Position numbers and translations under genes: made by a program | Assembly (NCBI RefSeq): GCF_014193255.1 | Contig: NZ_JACHZB010000002.1 | Span: 248,001-312,000 of the forward strand | Direction of reading: 5' to 3' | Length of the DNA: 64,000 bases | From: Rhizobium sp. BK196 | GTDB lineage: Bacteria > Pseudomonadota > Alphaproteobacteria > Rhizobiales > Rhizobiaceae | Notes under the pieces: model-generated | Seen by the model: the letters and a program-made list of their open reading frames with translations, nothing else | Database searches by the model: none | What the model was told of the DNA's origin: nothing | Part shown: one piece after another, positions 53,261 to 62,134 of the stretch | Position numbering within the stretch: position 1 is the first letter of the stretch | Layout: every line of letters starts with the position of its first letter

Positions 53261-53418
53261 GTCGTATCTTAAATCGTGTTACTCGATCGTTTACGCAACC
53301 CATAGGCTGTGTTAGCGTTTGTGGCGGGCAAGATCCGATTCAATTCCGTTTATAGATCGATGCAGGCGGACCTGCTCGATCGCGAAACTTTCGCCAGGCT
53401 CGGAGGCAAATCAAGGCG

Positions 53419-53691
53419 ATGGCCGATGGAATTTCTGATATGATTGATAGCAATGGGCCGGTGGGATTCCTGCGGCTCTTCCGTCTTATTTCTGCAGCGA
53501 GAGAGAGCGCCTCGTCATTGGTGCTCATGGATCTCGTGCGTCTGATGGATATGGCGCTCATGCAGACAGCGCTCGACTGGGAAGGGCTTGATGCCGAAAA
53601 CCTCGATGAGCGCGCTTTCCTGAACCTCATCCGCGAGAAGCGGGAAATTGCGGATAGGCTGCATATTCACGCGGTCCCGAACTGGCGATGA
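53419..53691 (+). CDS. Small protein of unknown function
   Basis: 90 residues, helical, with a hydrophobic central part (GFLRLFRLISAARESASSLVLMDLVRLMDMALMQTAL) and a charged end. GGAGG lies 12 bases before ATG 53419, rather far; ATG 53440 is an alternative. Preceded by an AT-rich region with two palindromes. Not recognised. Confidence 0.5.
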   Translation: MADGISDMIDSNGPVGFLRLFRLISAARESASSLVLMDLVRLMDMALMQTALDWEGLDAENLDERAFLNLIREKREIADRLHIHAVPNWR

Positions 53692-53725
53692 TCATCGCCA
53701 GCTTCTGACGGCTGCGGGAGCCGGT

Positions 53726-54856
53726 TCAGATCCTGGCAAAGGAAAAGGCGTCGATGGGTAAGTTGGTCTGTCCATCGATGGCAAGATCCGCGAGGATTTC
53801 GCCGATGACGCTCGTGAACTTGAAGCCGTGGCCGGAGCAGGGCGAGGCAACGACAACGTTCTTTTCGCCAGGCATATGGTCGAGAAGAAAATCCTCGCTC
53901 GGCAGCATCGTATAACGGCAGGTCGTTTCCTTCATGCGAAGACCGGCCGCAGCGGGAACACGCTTCCTGATGAAGCTGTCAAGTAAGGCCCGGTCGGCAT
54001 CGTTGACGGGAGGGTTCGGTTGATCGGGATCGATTGGTTCGCGGAAATGTGCGTGTTTGCCGATCTTCACGCCATCGACGCCGATGGCCGGGAAACCGAA
54101 ATAGGAGCCCTCCGCACCTTCATCCCGCAGGAAGCAGGGCATGCGTTGCGGCTGAGTGGCAAAACCATCCTGCGGCTGATACCAGGCGACCACCTGGCGG
54201 ATCGGGACGGCTGCCCTCCTGAGCTGGGGCACGAGTTCGGCAATCCACGATCCGGTCGCCACTACGATCTTTCCTGCCCGATACCGCCCGGTTTGGGAGA
54301 CGATTGTCACACCGGCATCGTCGGGCTCGATCGCCGTGACCTTCTCACCGAAATGCAGAACCGCGCCATCCTCGGCGGCGAGCTTCAGATAACCCATGAC
54401 TGCGGCTTCGGGGCGTAGGTAGCCGCCTTGCGGATCGAGCAGGCCGATCTCATGCTCGTCGAGCTGAAACGCCGGAAATCGGCGGGCCATCTCGGCCTTG
54501 TCCAGTGCCTCATGGGCAAGCCCATGCAGTTCGCAGGAGGCACGCGTACCGCCGACGACTTTGCCGTCGGGTGCGCCGATCTGCAGCACGCCGGTTATCG
54601 TCAGGATATCTGTGCGTAAGCGCGCTTCCAGCGATCGCCAGTTCTGATAGGCGCGCTTGAGCAGCGGAACATAGGAAGGGTCCTCGAAATAGCCGAGCCG
54701 GATCAGGCGGCTGTCGCCATGCGAGGAACTGAGCGGATGGGCGGGAAAATAGGCGTCGAAGCCTATCGCCCTGACGCCGCGGGCCGCAAGAAAGGCGAGC
54801 GCAGCACTCCCCATGGCACCGAGACCGATGACGGCGACGTCGAAGTTGGGGGTCAT
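53726..54856 (-). CDS. solA: N-methyl-L-amino-acid oxidase (SolA/sarcosine oxidase-like)
   Basis: 376-residue monomeric sarcosine oxidase-type flavoenzyme. FAD fold VAVIGLGAMGSAALAFLAARG at the N-terminus, SSSHGDSRLIRLGYFEDPSYVPL, ATGSWIAEL, and the covalent-flavin cysteine in KETTCRYTMLPSEDFLLD. It oxidatively demethylates N-methyl amino acids, giving formaldehyde and H2O2. ATG 54856 follows GAGGAGG; the longer frame overlaps the lyase gene. Last gene of the amino-acid importer/lyase operon (10 bp after the lyase), hinting at an N-methylated substrate. Confidence 0.85.
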   Translation of the reverse strand: MTPNFDVAVIGLGAMGSAALAFLAARGVRAIGFDAYFPAHPLSSSHGDSRLIRLGYFEDPSYVPLLKRAYQNWRSLEARLRTDILTITGVLQIGAPDGKVVGGTRASCELHGLAHEALDKAEMARRFPAFQLDEHEIGLLDPQGGYLRPEAAVMGYLKLAAEDGAVLHFGEKVTAIEPDDAGVTIVSQTGRYRAGKIVVATGSWIAELVPQLRRAAVPIRQVVAWYQPQDGFATQPQRMPCFLRDEGAEGSYFGFPAIGVDGVKIGKHAHFREPIDPDQPNPPVNDADRALLDSFIRKRVPAAAGLRMKETTCRYTMLPSEDFLLDHMPGEKNVVVASPCSGHGFKFTSVIGEILADLAIDGQTNLPIDAFSFARI

Positions 54857-54866
54857 GGAAGCCTCC

Positions 54867-56360
54867 TCACGGAATTGCTGGTGCCGCGGCCTCTCGGACC
54901 AGTCCACGCAGGGCCTCGATGTCGCGCGAAAGCGGCCGATCATCGGCATAGGCACTCACGATCTTGCGAACGGCGTTGTAGACGGCATCCGTACCGGCCG
55001 CTCTCCTGGCGGTACCGACAAGGAATTCGTGAGCCTGCGCAGCGCCCATCAATTCGATTGCCAGAATGTATTCGGCATTATCGATCACCGCGAGAAGCTT
55101 GTTGGCGGCCGCCGTCGGATGCGCGAGGAAATCCTCCTGCAGACCGGATGTGATACCACCATCGATAGAAGCCGGTGCGGCAAGCCGCCGGTTCTCGTTG
55201 GCAAGGGCTGCTGCCGTATATTGCGCGATCATGAAGCCGGAATTGCTGCCGGCATCGCTTGCCAGGAACGGCGGCAGGCCGCTCACGAGCGGATTGACGA
55301 GGCGGTCCATGCGCCGTTCGCTCATGGCGGAAATCTGAGCGAGAGTCGTCGCAAGACTATCGGCCGCCTGTGCAAGAGCGGGAGCAACCGCATGCGCTTC
55401 GGAGGAGACGATCGGCTCCTCGGGCGTGCCGGATACGGCGGGATTGTCGGTGACGGAGGCAAGCTCCTGATCGACGACGAGGGCCGAGACATCAAAGACA
55501 TCGCGCGCAGCACCATGGGCATGCGGGATCGCGCGCAGGCTCAGCGCATCCTGTGTCCGTTTACCGAGCGCAGCCGAAATCAGCCCGCTGCCGGCAAGCC
55601 GGGCACGCAGCGAAACGCCGACGCTGGCAATGCCCTTGGAGGGGCGCAGGGAAAGAACAGCCGCATCGAAGGCCGCCATCTGGCAGCCGGCCGCTTCAAG
55701 CGTCAGTGCTGCGATCGCGTCGGCCCAGTCGAGCAGCCGCTCGGCACGTGCGAGCGCAACGCTTGCAAGCCCGGTTGCGCAGGCCGTACCGTTAACGAGG
55801 CTTAAGCCCTCCTTGGCACCGAGCACCAAAGGCTCGAGGCCGATGGCGGTAAGCGCATCGCGCCCGTTCATAGGGCTGCCCTTGACGCGGGCGCTGCCTT
55901 CGCCGATGAGGACCAGCGCATTATGGGCATTATGGGTGAGGTAGCCTGCCGAACCCTTGGAGGGGACGTCCGGAATGCAATTCCTTTCGAGGAACGTGGC
56001 GAGATGGCGGACGATTTCGGGGCGCACGCCGGAATGGCCATGGGCAAAATTGGCGATCTGAGCGGCGATGATCGCACGCACCTCTCGCGGCGCCAGCAAT
56101 TCGCCGACGCCAACGGCATGACTGAGGATGATGTTGCGCGACAGCCGGCTTTGAGACGCTCTGTCGACCACCGTATCTGAGAGCGCGCCGACGCCGGTAT
56201 TGATGCCATAGGCCCTGACACCGGTTTCGACGATCCGCTCGACGATGCGGCTTGCATAGATAACGCGGTCCCAAGCCGCTGGCGACAGGCCAAGCGTTTC
56301 GCCCCCGGCCACGCGTGCGATATCGCGCCATCGAGCAACCTTGTCGATGGTGATGGTCAT
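54867..56360 (-). CDS. Histidine ammonia-lyase homologue lacking the MIO triad
   Basis: 497 residues, full length for the HAL/PAL family. Conserved: Tyr51 (YGINTGVG), His81 ([10 protein letters not shown]), Asn190 (LSLVNGT), Gln270, Arg276, Glu409 (LQEDFLAHP), SNSGFMIAQ. Not conserved: the Ala-Ser-Gly that cyclises to the MIO cofactor. HAL has KGSVGASGDLAPLAH; this protein has [12 protein letters not shown] (135-146), three residues shorter with no A-S-G. The Tyr of QDPYSLR is Leu273. The reading frame is intact, so this is not a sequencing frameshift. MIO-independent ergothionase belongs to this fold; a lyase for a methylated histidine is plausible. ATG overlaps the ATPase stop (4 bp). Confidence 0.82.
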   Translation of the reverse strand: MTITIDKVARWRDIARVAGGETLGLSPAAWDRVIYASRIVERIVETGVRAYGINTGVGALSDTVVDRASQSRLSRNIILSHAVGVGELLAPREVRAIIAAQIANFAHGHSGVRPEIVRHLATFLERNCIPDVPSKGSAGYLTHNAHNALVLIGEGSARVKGSPMNGRDALTAIGLEPLVLGAKEGLSLVNGTACATGLASVALARAERLLDWADAIAALTLEAAGCQMAAFDAAVLSLRPSKGIASVGVSLRARLAGSGLISAALGKRTQDALSLRAIPHAHGAARDVFDVSALVVDQELASVTDNPAVSGTPEEPIVSSEAHAVAPALAQAADSLATTLAQISAMSERRMDRLVNPLVSGLPPFLASDAGSNSGFMIAQYTAAALANENRRLAAPASIDGGITSGLQEDFLAHPTAAANKLLAVIDNAEYILAIELMGAAQAHEFLVGTARRAAGTDAVYNAVRKIVSAYADDRPLSRDIEALRGLVREAAAPAIP

Positions 56361-57148
56361 TGGCCGCTTCCAAAATGACCGATGAACTGGCGGAAGGCCG
56401 GCGATGCGCCGCCTCCGAACATTTCGTCCGGCGTACCGCTGCTTTCGACCAGCCCTTCGCGCATGAAGACGACGCGGTTGGAGACGTTGCGGGCAAAGCT
56501 CATTTCGTGGGTGACGACCAGCATCGTCATGCCCTCTTCGGCAAGCGCGCGCATGACGCGCAGCACTTCACCGACCAGCTCCGGATCGAGCGCTGAGGTC
56601 GGCTCGTCGAAGAGCATGACCTTCGGCTTCATGGCGAGCGCGCGGGCAATCGCTGCACGCTGCTGCTGACCGCCGGAAAGATGGGCGGGATAGGCGTGGC
56701 GCTTATCCGCGATGCCGACCTTTTCGAGCAGCGCTTCGGCCTCGGCGATGCATTCGGCCCGCGGACGCTTCAAGACATGGACCGGCCCTTCGATGACATT
56801 CTGCAGGATCGTCATATGGGACCAGAGATTGAAGGACTGGAAGACCATGCCGAGCTCAGAGCGGATGTGATCGACCTGCCTCTGGCTCGCCGGCTTCGTC
56901 TTGCCGTTCTTATGGGTCATCTCGATATGTTCGCCGTCGACCCAGATCTCGCCATCGGATGCGATCTCCAGCAGGTTGATGCAGCGCAAGAAGGTGGATT
57001 TGCCGGAGCCGGAGGCGCCGAGCAGCGAAATCACATCGCCGTCCTCTGCATCGAGCGATATGCCGCGCAGCACTTCATGGGTGCCGAAGCTCTTTCTGAT
57101 ATTGCGGACCGAAAGTCGGGTTACGCCGGGCATGGAAGCTCCAATCAT
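56357..57148 (-). CDS. Polar amino acid ABC transporter ATP-binding protein (HisP/OccP-like)
   Basis: 263 residues. Walker [27 protein letters not shown] (polar amino acid class), signature [15 protein letters not shown], Walker [15 protein letters not shown], and [18 protein letters not shown]. The insert [23 protein letters not shown] is typical of HisP-like ATPases. Follows two permease genes and couples to the lyase gene. Confidence 0.92.
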   Translation of the reverse strand: MIGASMPGVTRLSVRNIRKSFGTHEVLRGISLDAEDGDVISLLGASGSGKSTFLRCINLLEIASDGEIWVDGEHIEMTHKNGKTKPASQRQVDHIRSELGMVFQSFNLWSHMTILQNVIEGPVHVLKRPRAECIAEAEALLEKVGIADKRHAYPAHLSGGQQQRAAIARALAMKPKVMLFDEPTSALDPELVGEVLRVMRALAEEGMTMLVVTHEMSFARNVSNRVVFMREGLVESSGTPDEMFGGGASPAFRQFIGHFGSGQ

Positions 57149-57160
57149 GTTCAGGCAGGT

Positions 57161-57865
57161 TCACGCCTTCAGCGCCGCTGGAATGGCGCGGCGATGTCGG
57201 GATAGCCAGTATTCCAGGAGGGACATGGCCTGCAGGATGATGAAATTCAGAACGAGGTAGATGATGGCCGCACAGAGGAAGACCTCCATCGTACGGTAGG
57301 TCTGCGAGATCAACCGCTGCGCGACACCCGTCACTTCCCAGACCGTTACGAGGCTGGCGAGTGCTGTCGATTTCATCATCAGGACGATCTCGGTCGAATA
57401 GGCCGGCAGCGCATGCCGAAAGGCAATCGGTGCCAGGATGCGGCGCACCATCAGAAAGCCCGACATGCCAATCGCGCGAGCTGCCTCGATTTCTTTCGGC
57501 GAGACGGCGCGAATGCCGCCGCGGAAGATCTCGGCCGAGTATCCGGCAGTACAGAGTGCGAGCGAGAGAACCGCGCAGACCATTGGCTCGCGCAGGAAGG
57601 GCCAGAGGAAGGAATAGCGGATGACGCCGAACTGGCCGAGCCCGTAAAAAACCAGGAACATCTGGATCAAGAGCGGCGAGCCGCGGAAGACGAAGATATA
57701 GCCCTTGGCGAAGCCGGAGAGGATCGGATTGCCGCTGACGCGCATGGCGACAATAACGAGCGCCAGCAAACCGCCGAAGGAGATCGACAGGAAGAACAGG
57801 ATCAGCGTCGTCGGCACGGCTTTCAAGAGCGTGACCATGGTGCTGAAAAGGAAGGCGATATCCAT
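57161..57865 (-). CDS. Polar amino acid ABC transporter permease (HisM/OccM-like)
   Basis: 234 residues; about five TM helices and the EAA loop ARAIGMSGFLMVRRILAPIAFRHALPAYSTEIVLMMKSTALASLVTVWEVTG. Nine bp after the partner permease. Confidence 0.9.
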   Translation of the reverse strand: MDIAFLFSTMVTLLKAVPTTLILFFLSISFGGLLALVIVAMRVSGNPILSGFAKGYIFVFRGSPLLIQMFLVFYGLGQFGVIRYSFLWPFLREPMVCAVLSLALCTAGYSAEIFRGGIRAVSPKEIEAARAIGMSGFLMVRRILAPIAFRHALPAYSTEIVLMMKSTALASLVTVWEVTGVAQRLISQTYRTMEVFLCAAIIYLVLNFIILQAMSLLEYWLSRHRRAIPAALKA

Positions 57866-57874
57866 CTGCCCCTC

Positions 57875-58600
57875 CTATGCCTGGCCCATGGCCGAAGCCG
57901 GCATGCTGCGATTGGCCTTGCGCTCGGCGCCATTGAAGACGCGGTCCGACAGGCTGGTGAGGATCAGGTATAGCGCGCCGCCGACGATATAGAAGAGGAA
58001 ATATTGCCGGGTCGAACCCGCAGCGACTTGGCTCGAGCGCATCAATTCGGCAAGGCCGGTAACCGAAATCAGCGCAGAATCCTTCAGGCTCAACTGCCAG
58101 ACATTGCCGAGGCCGGGAATGGCAAGGCGCAGGACCTGAGGAATGATGATGCGGCGAAATCGCAGGCCGCGATGCATGCCAATTGCCGAAGCTGCCTCGA
58201 GCTCACCCTTGGAAATAGCGTTGTAGGCGCCACGATAGACCTCCGCCTGATAGGCGCCCGAGATGATGCCAACGGCAAGCGCGCCGGCGGCAAAGGACGG
58301 CAGGCCGAGAAAACCCTCATAGCCCATGGACTGGCCGATCGCGGTCACCGCCGAAGAGCCGCCGAAATAGATGAGATAGATGATCAGCAGCTCCGGCACA
58401 CCGCGGAAGACGGTGGTATAGACATGGCCGATCGTGGTGAGCACGACGTTACCGGAGAGTTTCGCGGCCGCGATGATCGCGCCAAGCACTGCGCCGATCG
58501 CCAGCGCCGTGGCGGTGACGCAGAGCGTCAGCAGGGCACCGAGGAGGAGGAAAGCCCCCCATCCGGTTGAACCGAAACCTATGAGTTCGAGTGTCGCCAT
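57875..58600 (-). CDS. Polar amino acid ABC transporter permease (HisQ/OccQ-like)
   Basis: 241 residues; TM helices plus EAA loop SAIGMHRGLRFRRIIIPQVLRLAIPGLGNVWQLSLKDSALISVTGLAELM and FRGVPELLIIYLIYFGGSSAV. Separated from the binding-protein gene by 103 bp that contain a stem-loop. Confidence 0.9.
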   Translation of the reverse strand: MATLELIGFGSTGWGAFLLLGALLTLCVTATALAIGAVLGAIIAAAKLSGNVVLTTIGHVYTTVFRGVPELLIIYLIYFGGSSAVTAIGQSMGYEGFLGLPSFAAGALAVGIISGAYQAEVYRGAYNAISKGELEAASAIGMHRGLRFRRIIIPQVLRLAIPGLGNVWQLSLKDSALISVTGLAELMRSSQVAAGSTRQYFLFYIVGGALYLILTSLSDRVFNGAERKANRSMPASAMGQA

Positions 58601-58651
58601 GGGCCTTCCCAGCGCTGTCTTCGTCGTGATGACGGGCGGTCAGAATAGCAC

Positions 58652-58679
58652 GTGGCCTCCGATCAGAAGCGGAGACCAC
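58652..58679 (-). promoter_or_regulatory. Stem-loop after the amino-acid binding-protein gene
   Basis: 10-base arms GTGGCCTCCG (58652-58661) and CGGAGACCAC (58670-58679), one mismatch, 8-base loop, 24 bp after the binding-protein stop on the minus strand. Confidence 0.65.
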
Positions 58680-58703
58680 GGAACGCGGCTTTCTGTCGAA
58701 AGC

Positions 58704-59546
58704 TCAGTTCTGCGGGCTGACGTCGACCTTGAACCACTTCATGGAGAGGGTCTTGACGGTGCCGTCGGCAAGTGCCGACTTGATCGCTTCGTTGAACTTA
58801 TCGCGCAGGTCCGTATCGGCTTTGCGGATGCCGAGCCCTTCGCCCTCCCCCCAGATCGAGCCGACGATTTCCGGGCCAGTGAAGGCAAGCGCGCCATTGG
58901 CGGCTTCAAAGGCGTTGTTGAAGTAGACGGCATCATCGAAGCCGAGGTCGATACGGCCGTTCTGCAGGTCGAGGTCGCGGTCGGCGCCCGTCTTGTATTC
59001 GCGGATCTCGGCGATGCTGCCGAAATTGTCATAGACGAACTTGGCATAGACGGTTGCCGCCTGAATGCCGATCGTCTTGCCCTTGAAGGCTTCCTTCAGG
59101 GCGTCGATTTCCTTCACGCCGGTCTGGCCGGGCGTCATCTTGATGGTCGCGCCCGTTCCGGAAGCATTGGCAAGCGGGCTGTCCTTGGCGGTAGCGAAGG
59201 CGGCCGGCGTCGCGGCATAGGGGATGGTGAAATCGATGACCTGCTTGCGCTCATCAGTGATCGACAGCGCATCCATGATGACGTCGAACTTGCCGGCATT
59301 GAGCGCAGGGATCATGCCGTCCCAGTCGGATGCGACCAGCGTGCACTCGATCTTGGCGCGTTCGCAGAGCACCTTGGCAAGTTCCGGTTCGAAGCCGCCG
59401 AGCGTGCCGTCGGCATTGGTGAGGTTCCAGGGAGCGTAGGCGCCTTCGAGCGTGATGGTCGCCTTCGTCCAGTCCTTGGCGGCGGCCGGAGCAGCAAAGG
59501 CGGCTGCCGTCATCGCGCAGGAAAGAAGAATCGTGCTGAGCTTCAT
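58704..59546 (-). CDS. Amino acid ABC transporter substrate-binding protein, family 3
   Basis: 280 residues with signal peptide (ILLSCAMTAAAFAAPAAAK). Family 3 (lysine-arginine-ornithine/histidine type): ITLEGAYAPWNLTNADGTLGGFEPELAKVLCERAKIEC, WDGMIPALNAGKFDVIMDALSITDERKQVIDFTIPYA, and LQNGRIDLGFDDAVYF. The Asp/Arg pair for the alpha-amino acid head group (MDALSITDERK) is present. GAGGAG precedes the ATG. First gene of the operon binding protein-permeases-ATPase-lyase-SolA; ligand probably a histidine-like amino acid by context. Confidence 0.9.
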   Translation of the reverse strand: MKLSTILLSCAMTAAAFAAPAAAKDWTKATITLEGAYAPWNLTNADGTLGGFEPELAKVLCERAKIECTLVASDWDGMIPALNAGKFDVIMDALSITDERKQVIDFTIPYAATPAAFATAKDSPLANASGTGATIKMTPGQTGVKEIDALKEAFKGKTIGIQAATVYAKFVYDNFGSIAEIREYKTGADRDLDLQNGRIDLGFDDAVYFNNAFEAANGALAFTGPEIVGSIWGEGEGLGIRKADTDLRDKFNEAIKSALADGTVKTLSMKWFKVDVSPQN

Positions 59547-59650
59547 TAATGTGATCTCCTCTGAGATTGGACAGACCTTGCGGCATGAATGCCGATCTTC
59601 GCCGGCTTGCCCGCCTTGATCCGCTGTTCATTTTCGGATCGACAGGTTGT

Positions 59651-59664
59651 ATAGGGTACCATAT
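59651..59664. promoter_or_regulatory. Near-palindrome ATAGGGTACCATAT, candidate HutC site
   Basis: 14-bp dyad centred on GGTACC with one mismatched pair, within TTGTATAG... in the 190-bp divergent region between the amino-acid binding-protein gene and the HutC gene. Confidence 0.45.
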
Positions 59665-59736
59665 GAAAAATTTTGTGATATGCAAGAGGAAAGTCGGATT
59701 AAGAGGCAGATTCCATTCTTGCAAAGGGAATAGGCA

Positions 59737-60492
59737 ATGAAGCGTCCCAACGAGATGAAGCGCGAACTGGCGGAGAATGATAGTGCGCCGCTTTATGCTG
59801 GCGTCAAGCAGGTTATTCTCGACCGGATCCGCAGCGGCGAATGGCCTCCACGCCATCGCGTGCCCTCTGAAAACGAGCTGGTGGTGGAGCTCGGCGTCTC
59901 CAAGATGACCGCCAACCGGGCGCTGCGGGAGCTGGCGAATGAAGGCGAGCTCGTGCGCATACAGGGTGTCGGATCCTTCGTGGCCGAACGCAAGGGGCAT
60001 TCGGCGCTTTTCGAGGTGCGCAACATTGCCGACGAGATCGCCGAGCGCGGCCATACGCATAAGGCTGATGTCATCGTTTTGGCCGAGGAAATGGCTTCTC
60101 CCGATATTGCAGATGCACTCGAGCTCGACATTGGCGCGCCGGTTTTCCACTCGCTGATCGTTCACAGCGAGAATGGTGTTCCTGTCCAGATCGAGGACCG
60201 TTTCGTCAATCCGGGTGCCGCACCCGACTATCTGGCGCAGGACTTTTCGACGCTGACGCCGAATGCCTATCTGACGGCGGCAGCCCCCCTGAGTGGCTCG
60301 GAACATATCGTCGAGGCGGTGACGCCGCGGGCTTGGGAATGCAAGCTCCTGACCATCCTGCAGAACGAGCCGTGCCTTGCCATCCGTCGCCGCACCTGGT
60401 CGGCCCGCCAGGTCGTCTCCATGGCGCGCCTCGTTTATCCCGGAAATCGCTATCGGTTGGAAACGCGCAGCGGTAAGGTTTTCGAGGAATAG
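59737..60492 (+). CDS. hutC: HutC-type GntR regulator (UTRA domain)
   Basis: 251 residues: GntR HTH (PLYAGVKQVILDRIRSGEWPPRHRVPSENELVVELGVSKMTANRALRELANEGELVRIQGVGSFVAE) and UTRA ligand domain (HSALFEVRNIADEIAERGHTHKADVIVL ... LVYPGNRYRLE). HutC repressors release DNA on binding urocanate. It stands between the amino-acid importer operon and the NitT-type importer/hutDU genes and could control both. ATG 59737 or, 18 bases later, ATG 59755. Confidence 0.85.
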   Translation: MKRPNEMKRELAENDSAPLYAGVKQVILDRIRSGEWPPRHRVPSENELVVELGVSKMTANRALRELANEGELVRIQGVGSFVAERKGHSALFEVRNIADEIAERGHTHKADVIVLAEEMASPDIADALELDIGAPVFHSLIVHSENGVPVQIEDRFVNPGAAPDYLAQDFSTLTPNAYLTAAAPLSGSEHIVEAVTPRAWECKLLTILQNEPCLAIRRRTWSARQVVSMARLVYPGNRYRLETRSGKVFEE

Positions 60493-60518
60493 GTCCGGTT
60501 GTATATGGAAGTTGGCGA

Positions 60519-61304
60519 TTATCCGTGCTCGGCAGCCGCAATCGCTTCGCTGCGAATGTCTTCCGTCAGCTTGAGGCGCAGCTCTGAAAATTCCGGGCTC
60601 GCCTTGATCGTATAATGGCGCGGATGCGGAAGATTGACCGGTGTGATCGATTTGATCTTTCCGGGACGCGCCGTCATGGTGACGACGCGTGACGCCATGA
60701 AGACGGCTTCTTCGATGTCATGCGTGACGAAGATCACGGTCTTCTGTTCTCGTTCCCAGATGCCGAGCAGCAATTCCTGCATGAGGCCGCGCGTCTGGTT
60801 GTCGAGCGCGCCGAAAGGCTCGTCGAGCAGCAGGATCTTCGGATTGTTGGCAAGCGCGCGGGCAATCGCGGTTCTTTGCTGCATGCCGCCGGACAGCTGT
60901 TTGGGCCAATGATTTTCGAAGCCTCGCAAGCCGACCTTGGCGACATAGCTTGCGACGATCTCGTTCTTTTCCTTCTCCGCCATGCCCTTTTCGCGCAGAC
61001 CGAAGGCAATGTTGTCGCGCACCGTCAGCCACGGAAAAAGCGTGTAGGATTGAAAGACCATGCCGCGGTCGGCGCCTGGTCCCGTCACCTTGCGCCCTTC
61101 CAGCGTCACTGTGCCGGTGGAGGGAAAGTCGAGGCCGGCGATGATGCGCAGCAGCGTCGATTTTCCGCAGCCGGAGGGGCCAAGGATCGTCACGAAATCG
61201 TTCTTGGCGATCTCAAGATCCGTCGGCTGCAGGGCGAGCGTCGGCGAGCCGCCCCGCACACCGGGAAAGGTGCGGCTCACACCGCTGATGACGAGTTCGC
61301 TCAT
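60519..61304 (-). CDS. NitT/TauT-type ABC transporter ATP-binding protein
   Basis: 261 residues. Walker A GPSGCGKST, Q-loop VFQSYTLFPWLTVRDNI, signature LSGGMQQRTAIARAL, Walker B ILLLDEPFGALDNQ, VTHDIEEAVFMASRVVTMTARPGKI: nitrate/sulfonate/taurine class. ATG 61304 follows GGAGG and overlaps the permease stop (ATGA). The open frame to 61499 is inside the permease gene and rejected. Convergent with hutC. Confidence 0.9.
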   Translation of the reverse strand: MSELVISGVSRTFPGVRGGSPTLALQPTDLEIAKNDFVTILGPSGCGKSTLLRIIAGLDFPSTGTVTLEGRKVTGPGADRGMVFQSYTLFPWLTVRDNIAFGLREKGMAEKEKNEIVASYVAKVGLRGFENHWPKQLSGGMQQRTAIARALANNPKILLLDEPFGALDNQTRGLMQELLLGIWEREQKTVIFVTHDIEEAVFMASRVVTMTARPGKIKSITPVNLPHPRHYTIKASPEFSELRLKLTEDIRSEAIAAAEHG

Positions 61305-62074
61305 GCGAGCCTCCAGGCAAACAGGCAGCGGTTCAGCCATTTGAAGGCAAAGTCGGAAAAGAGGCCAATGAGCCCGATGACGATGATGCCGAAAATGATC
61401 TGGCCGGTGGCAAGCAGCGCCTGGCTGTTGATGATCATGTAGCCGATGCCGGACGATGCCCCGATCAGTTCGGCGACGATGACATAGGTCCACGCCCATC
61501 CGAGTACCAGGCGCAGGATTTCGGCAATATCGGGTGCGTTTGCGGGAATGAGCACGCGGCGTACGACCCCGCTATCCCCGGCGCCGAGCGTATAGGCGGC
61601 CTCGACGAGATCACGGCGGGTGCCGGAAACGGCGACCGCAACCATGAGAACGATCTGGAAAACCGCGCCGATGAAGATGACGAGCAGCTTCTGCGTCTCG
61701 CCGATGCCGGCCCACAGGATGAGTAGCGGCACGAAGGCCGACGCCGGCAGGTATCGCGCGAAGGAGATGAAGGGTTCGAGCAATGCCTCGACCGGCTTAT
61801 AGGCCCCCATCAGGATGCCGAGTGGCACTGCAACCAGCGCCGAGAGGATGAAGCCGCCAACGACGCGCCAAACTGTCATGCCAATATCGAAGAGGAACCC
61901 CTGGTTGACCAGCAGGTCATAGCCGTCCCGCACCATGGTGAGCGGATCGGCGAGAAAGGTTTTCGACACATAGCCGCCGAGCGTCGCATAGCCCCAGGCA
62001 GCGAAGAACAGGATGAAGAACAGCAGGCCGAAGAGCACCCGGGTGCCCGAGCCGATAGGTTGAAGTGGACGCAT
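61301..62074 (-). CDS. NitT/TauT-type ABC transporter permease
   Basis: 257 residues, about six TM helices (VLFGLLFFILFFAAWGYATLG first) and the EAA loop AAYTLGAGDSGVVRRVLIPANAPDIAEILRLVLGWAWTYVIVAELIGASSGIGYMI. ATG 62074 has AAGG ahead; the in-frame ATG at 62125 lies in the intergenic hairpin region. Confidence 0.9.
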   Translation of the reverse strand: MRPLQPIGSGTRVLFGLLFFILFFAAWGYATLGGYVSKTFLADPLTMVRDGYDLLVNQGFLFDIGMTVWRVVGGFILSALVAVPLGILMGAYKPVEALLEPFISFARYLPASAFVPLLILWAGIGETQKLLVIFIGAVFQIVLMVAVAVSGTRRDLVEAAYTLGAGDSGVVRRVLIPANAPDIAEILRLVLGWAWTYVIVAELIGASSGIGYMIINSQALLATGQIIFGIIVIGLIGLFSDFAFKWLNRCLFAWRLA

Positions 62075-62095
62075 GCAGTGCCTTGCGGGAAAATA

Positions 62096-62119
62096 GGGAG
62101 CGCTCGTTTTGGCGCTCCC
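62096..62119 (-). promoter_or_regulatory. Stem-loop after the NitT-type binding-protein gene
   Basis: Perfect 8-bp arms GGGAGCGC (62096-62103) and GCGCTCCC (62112-62119), 8-base loop, 15 bp after the binding-protein stop on the minus strand. Confidence 0.7.
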
Positions 62120-62134
62120 AGGCATTCGTGCCTG

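Noticed and set aside
55935..55985. Loss of the MIO triad as a frameshift or pseudogene sign
   Set aside because: The frame is continuous, the flanking family motifs are intact on both sides and the deletion is a multiple of three.
61305..61499. N-terminal extension of the NitT-type ATPase
   Set aside because: The extension lies inside the permease gene, is Arg/His-rich and lacks an RBS; ATG 61304 with GGAGG and ATGA overlap is clearly better.
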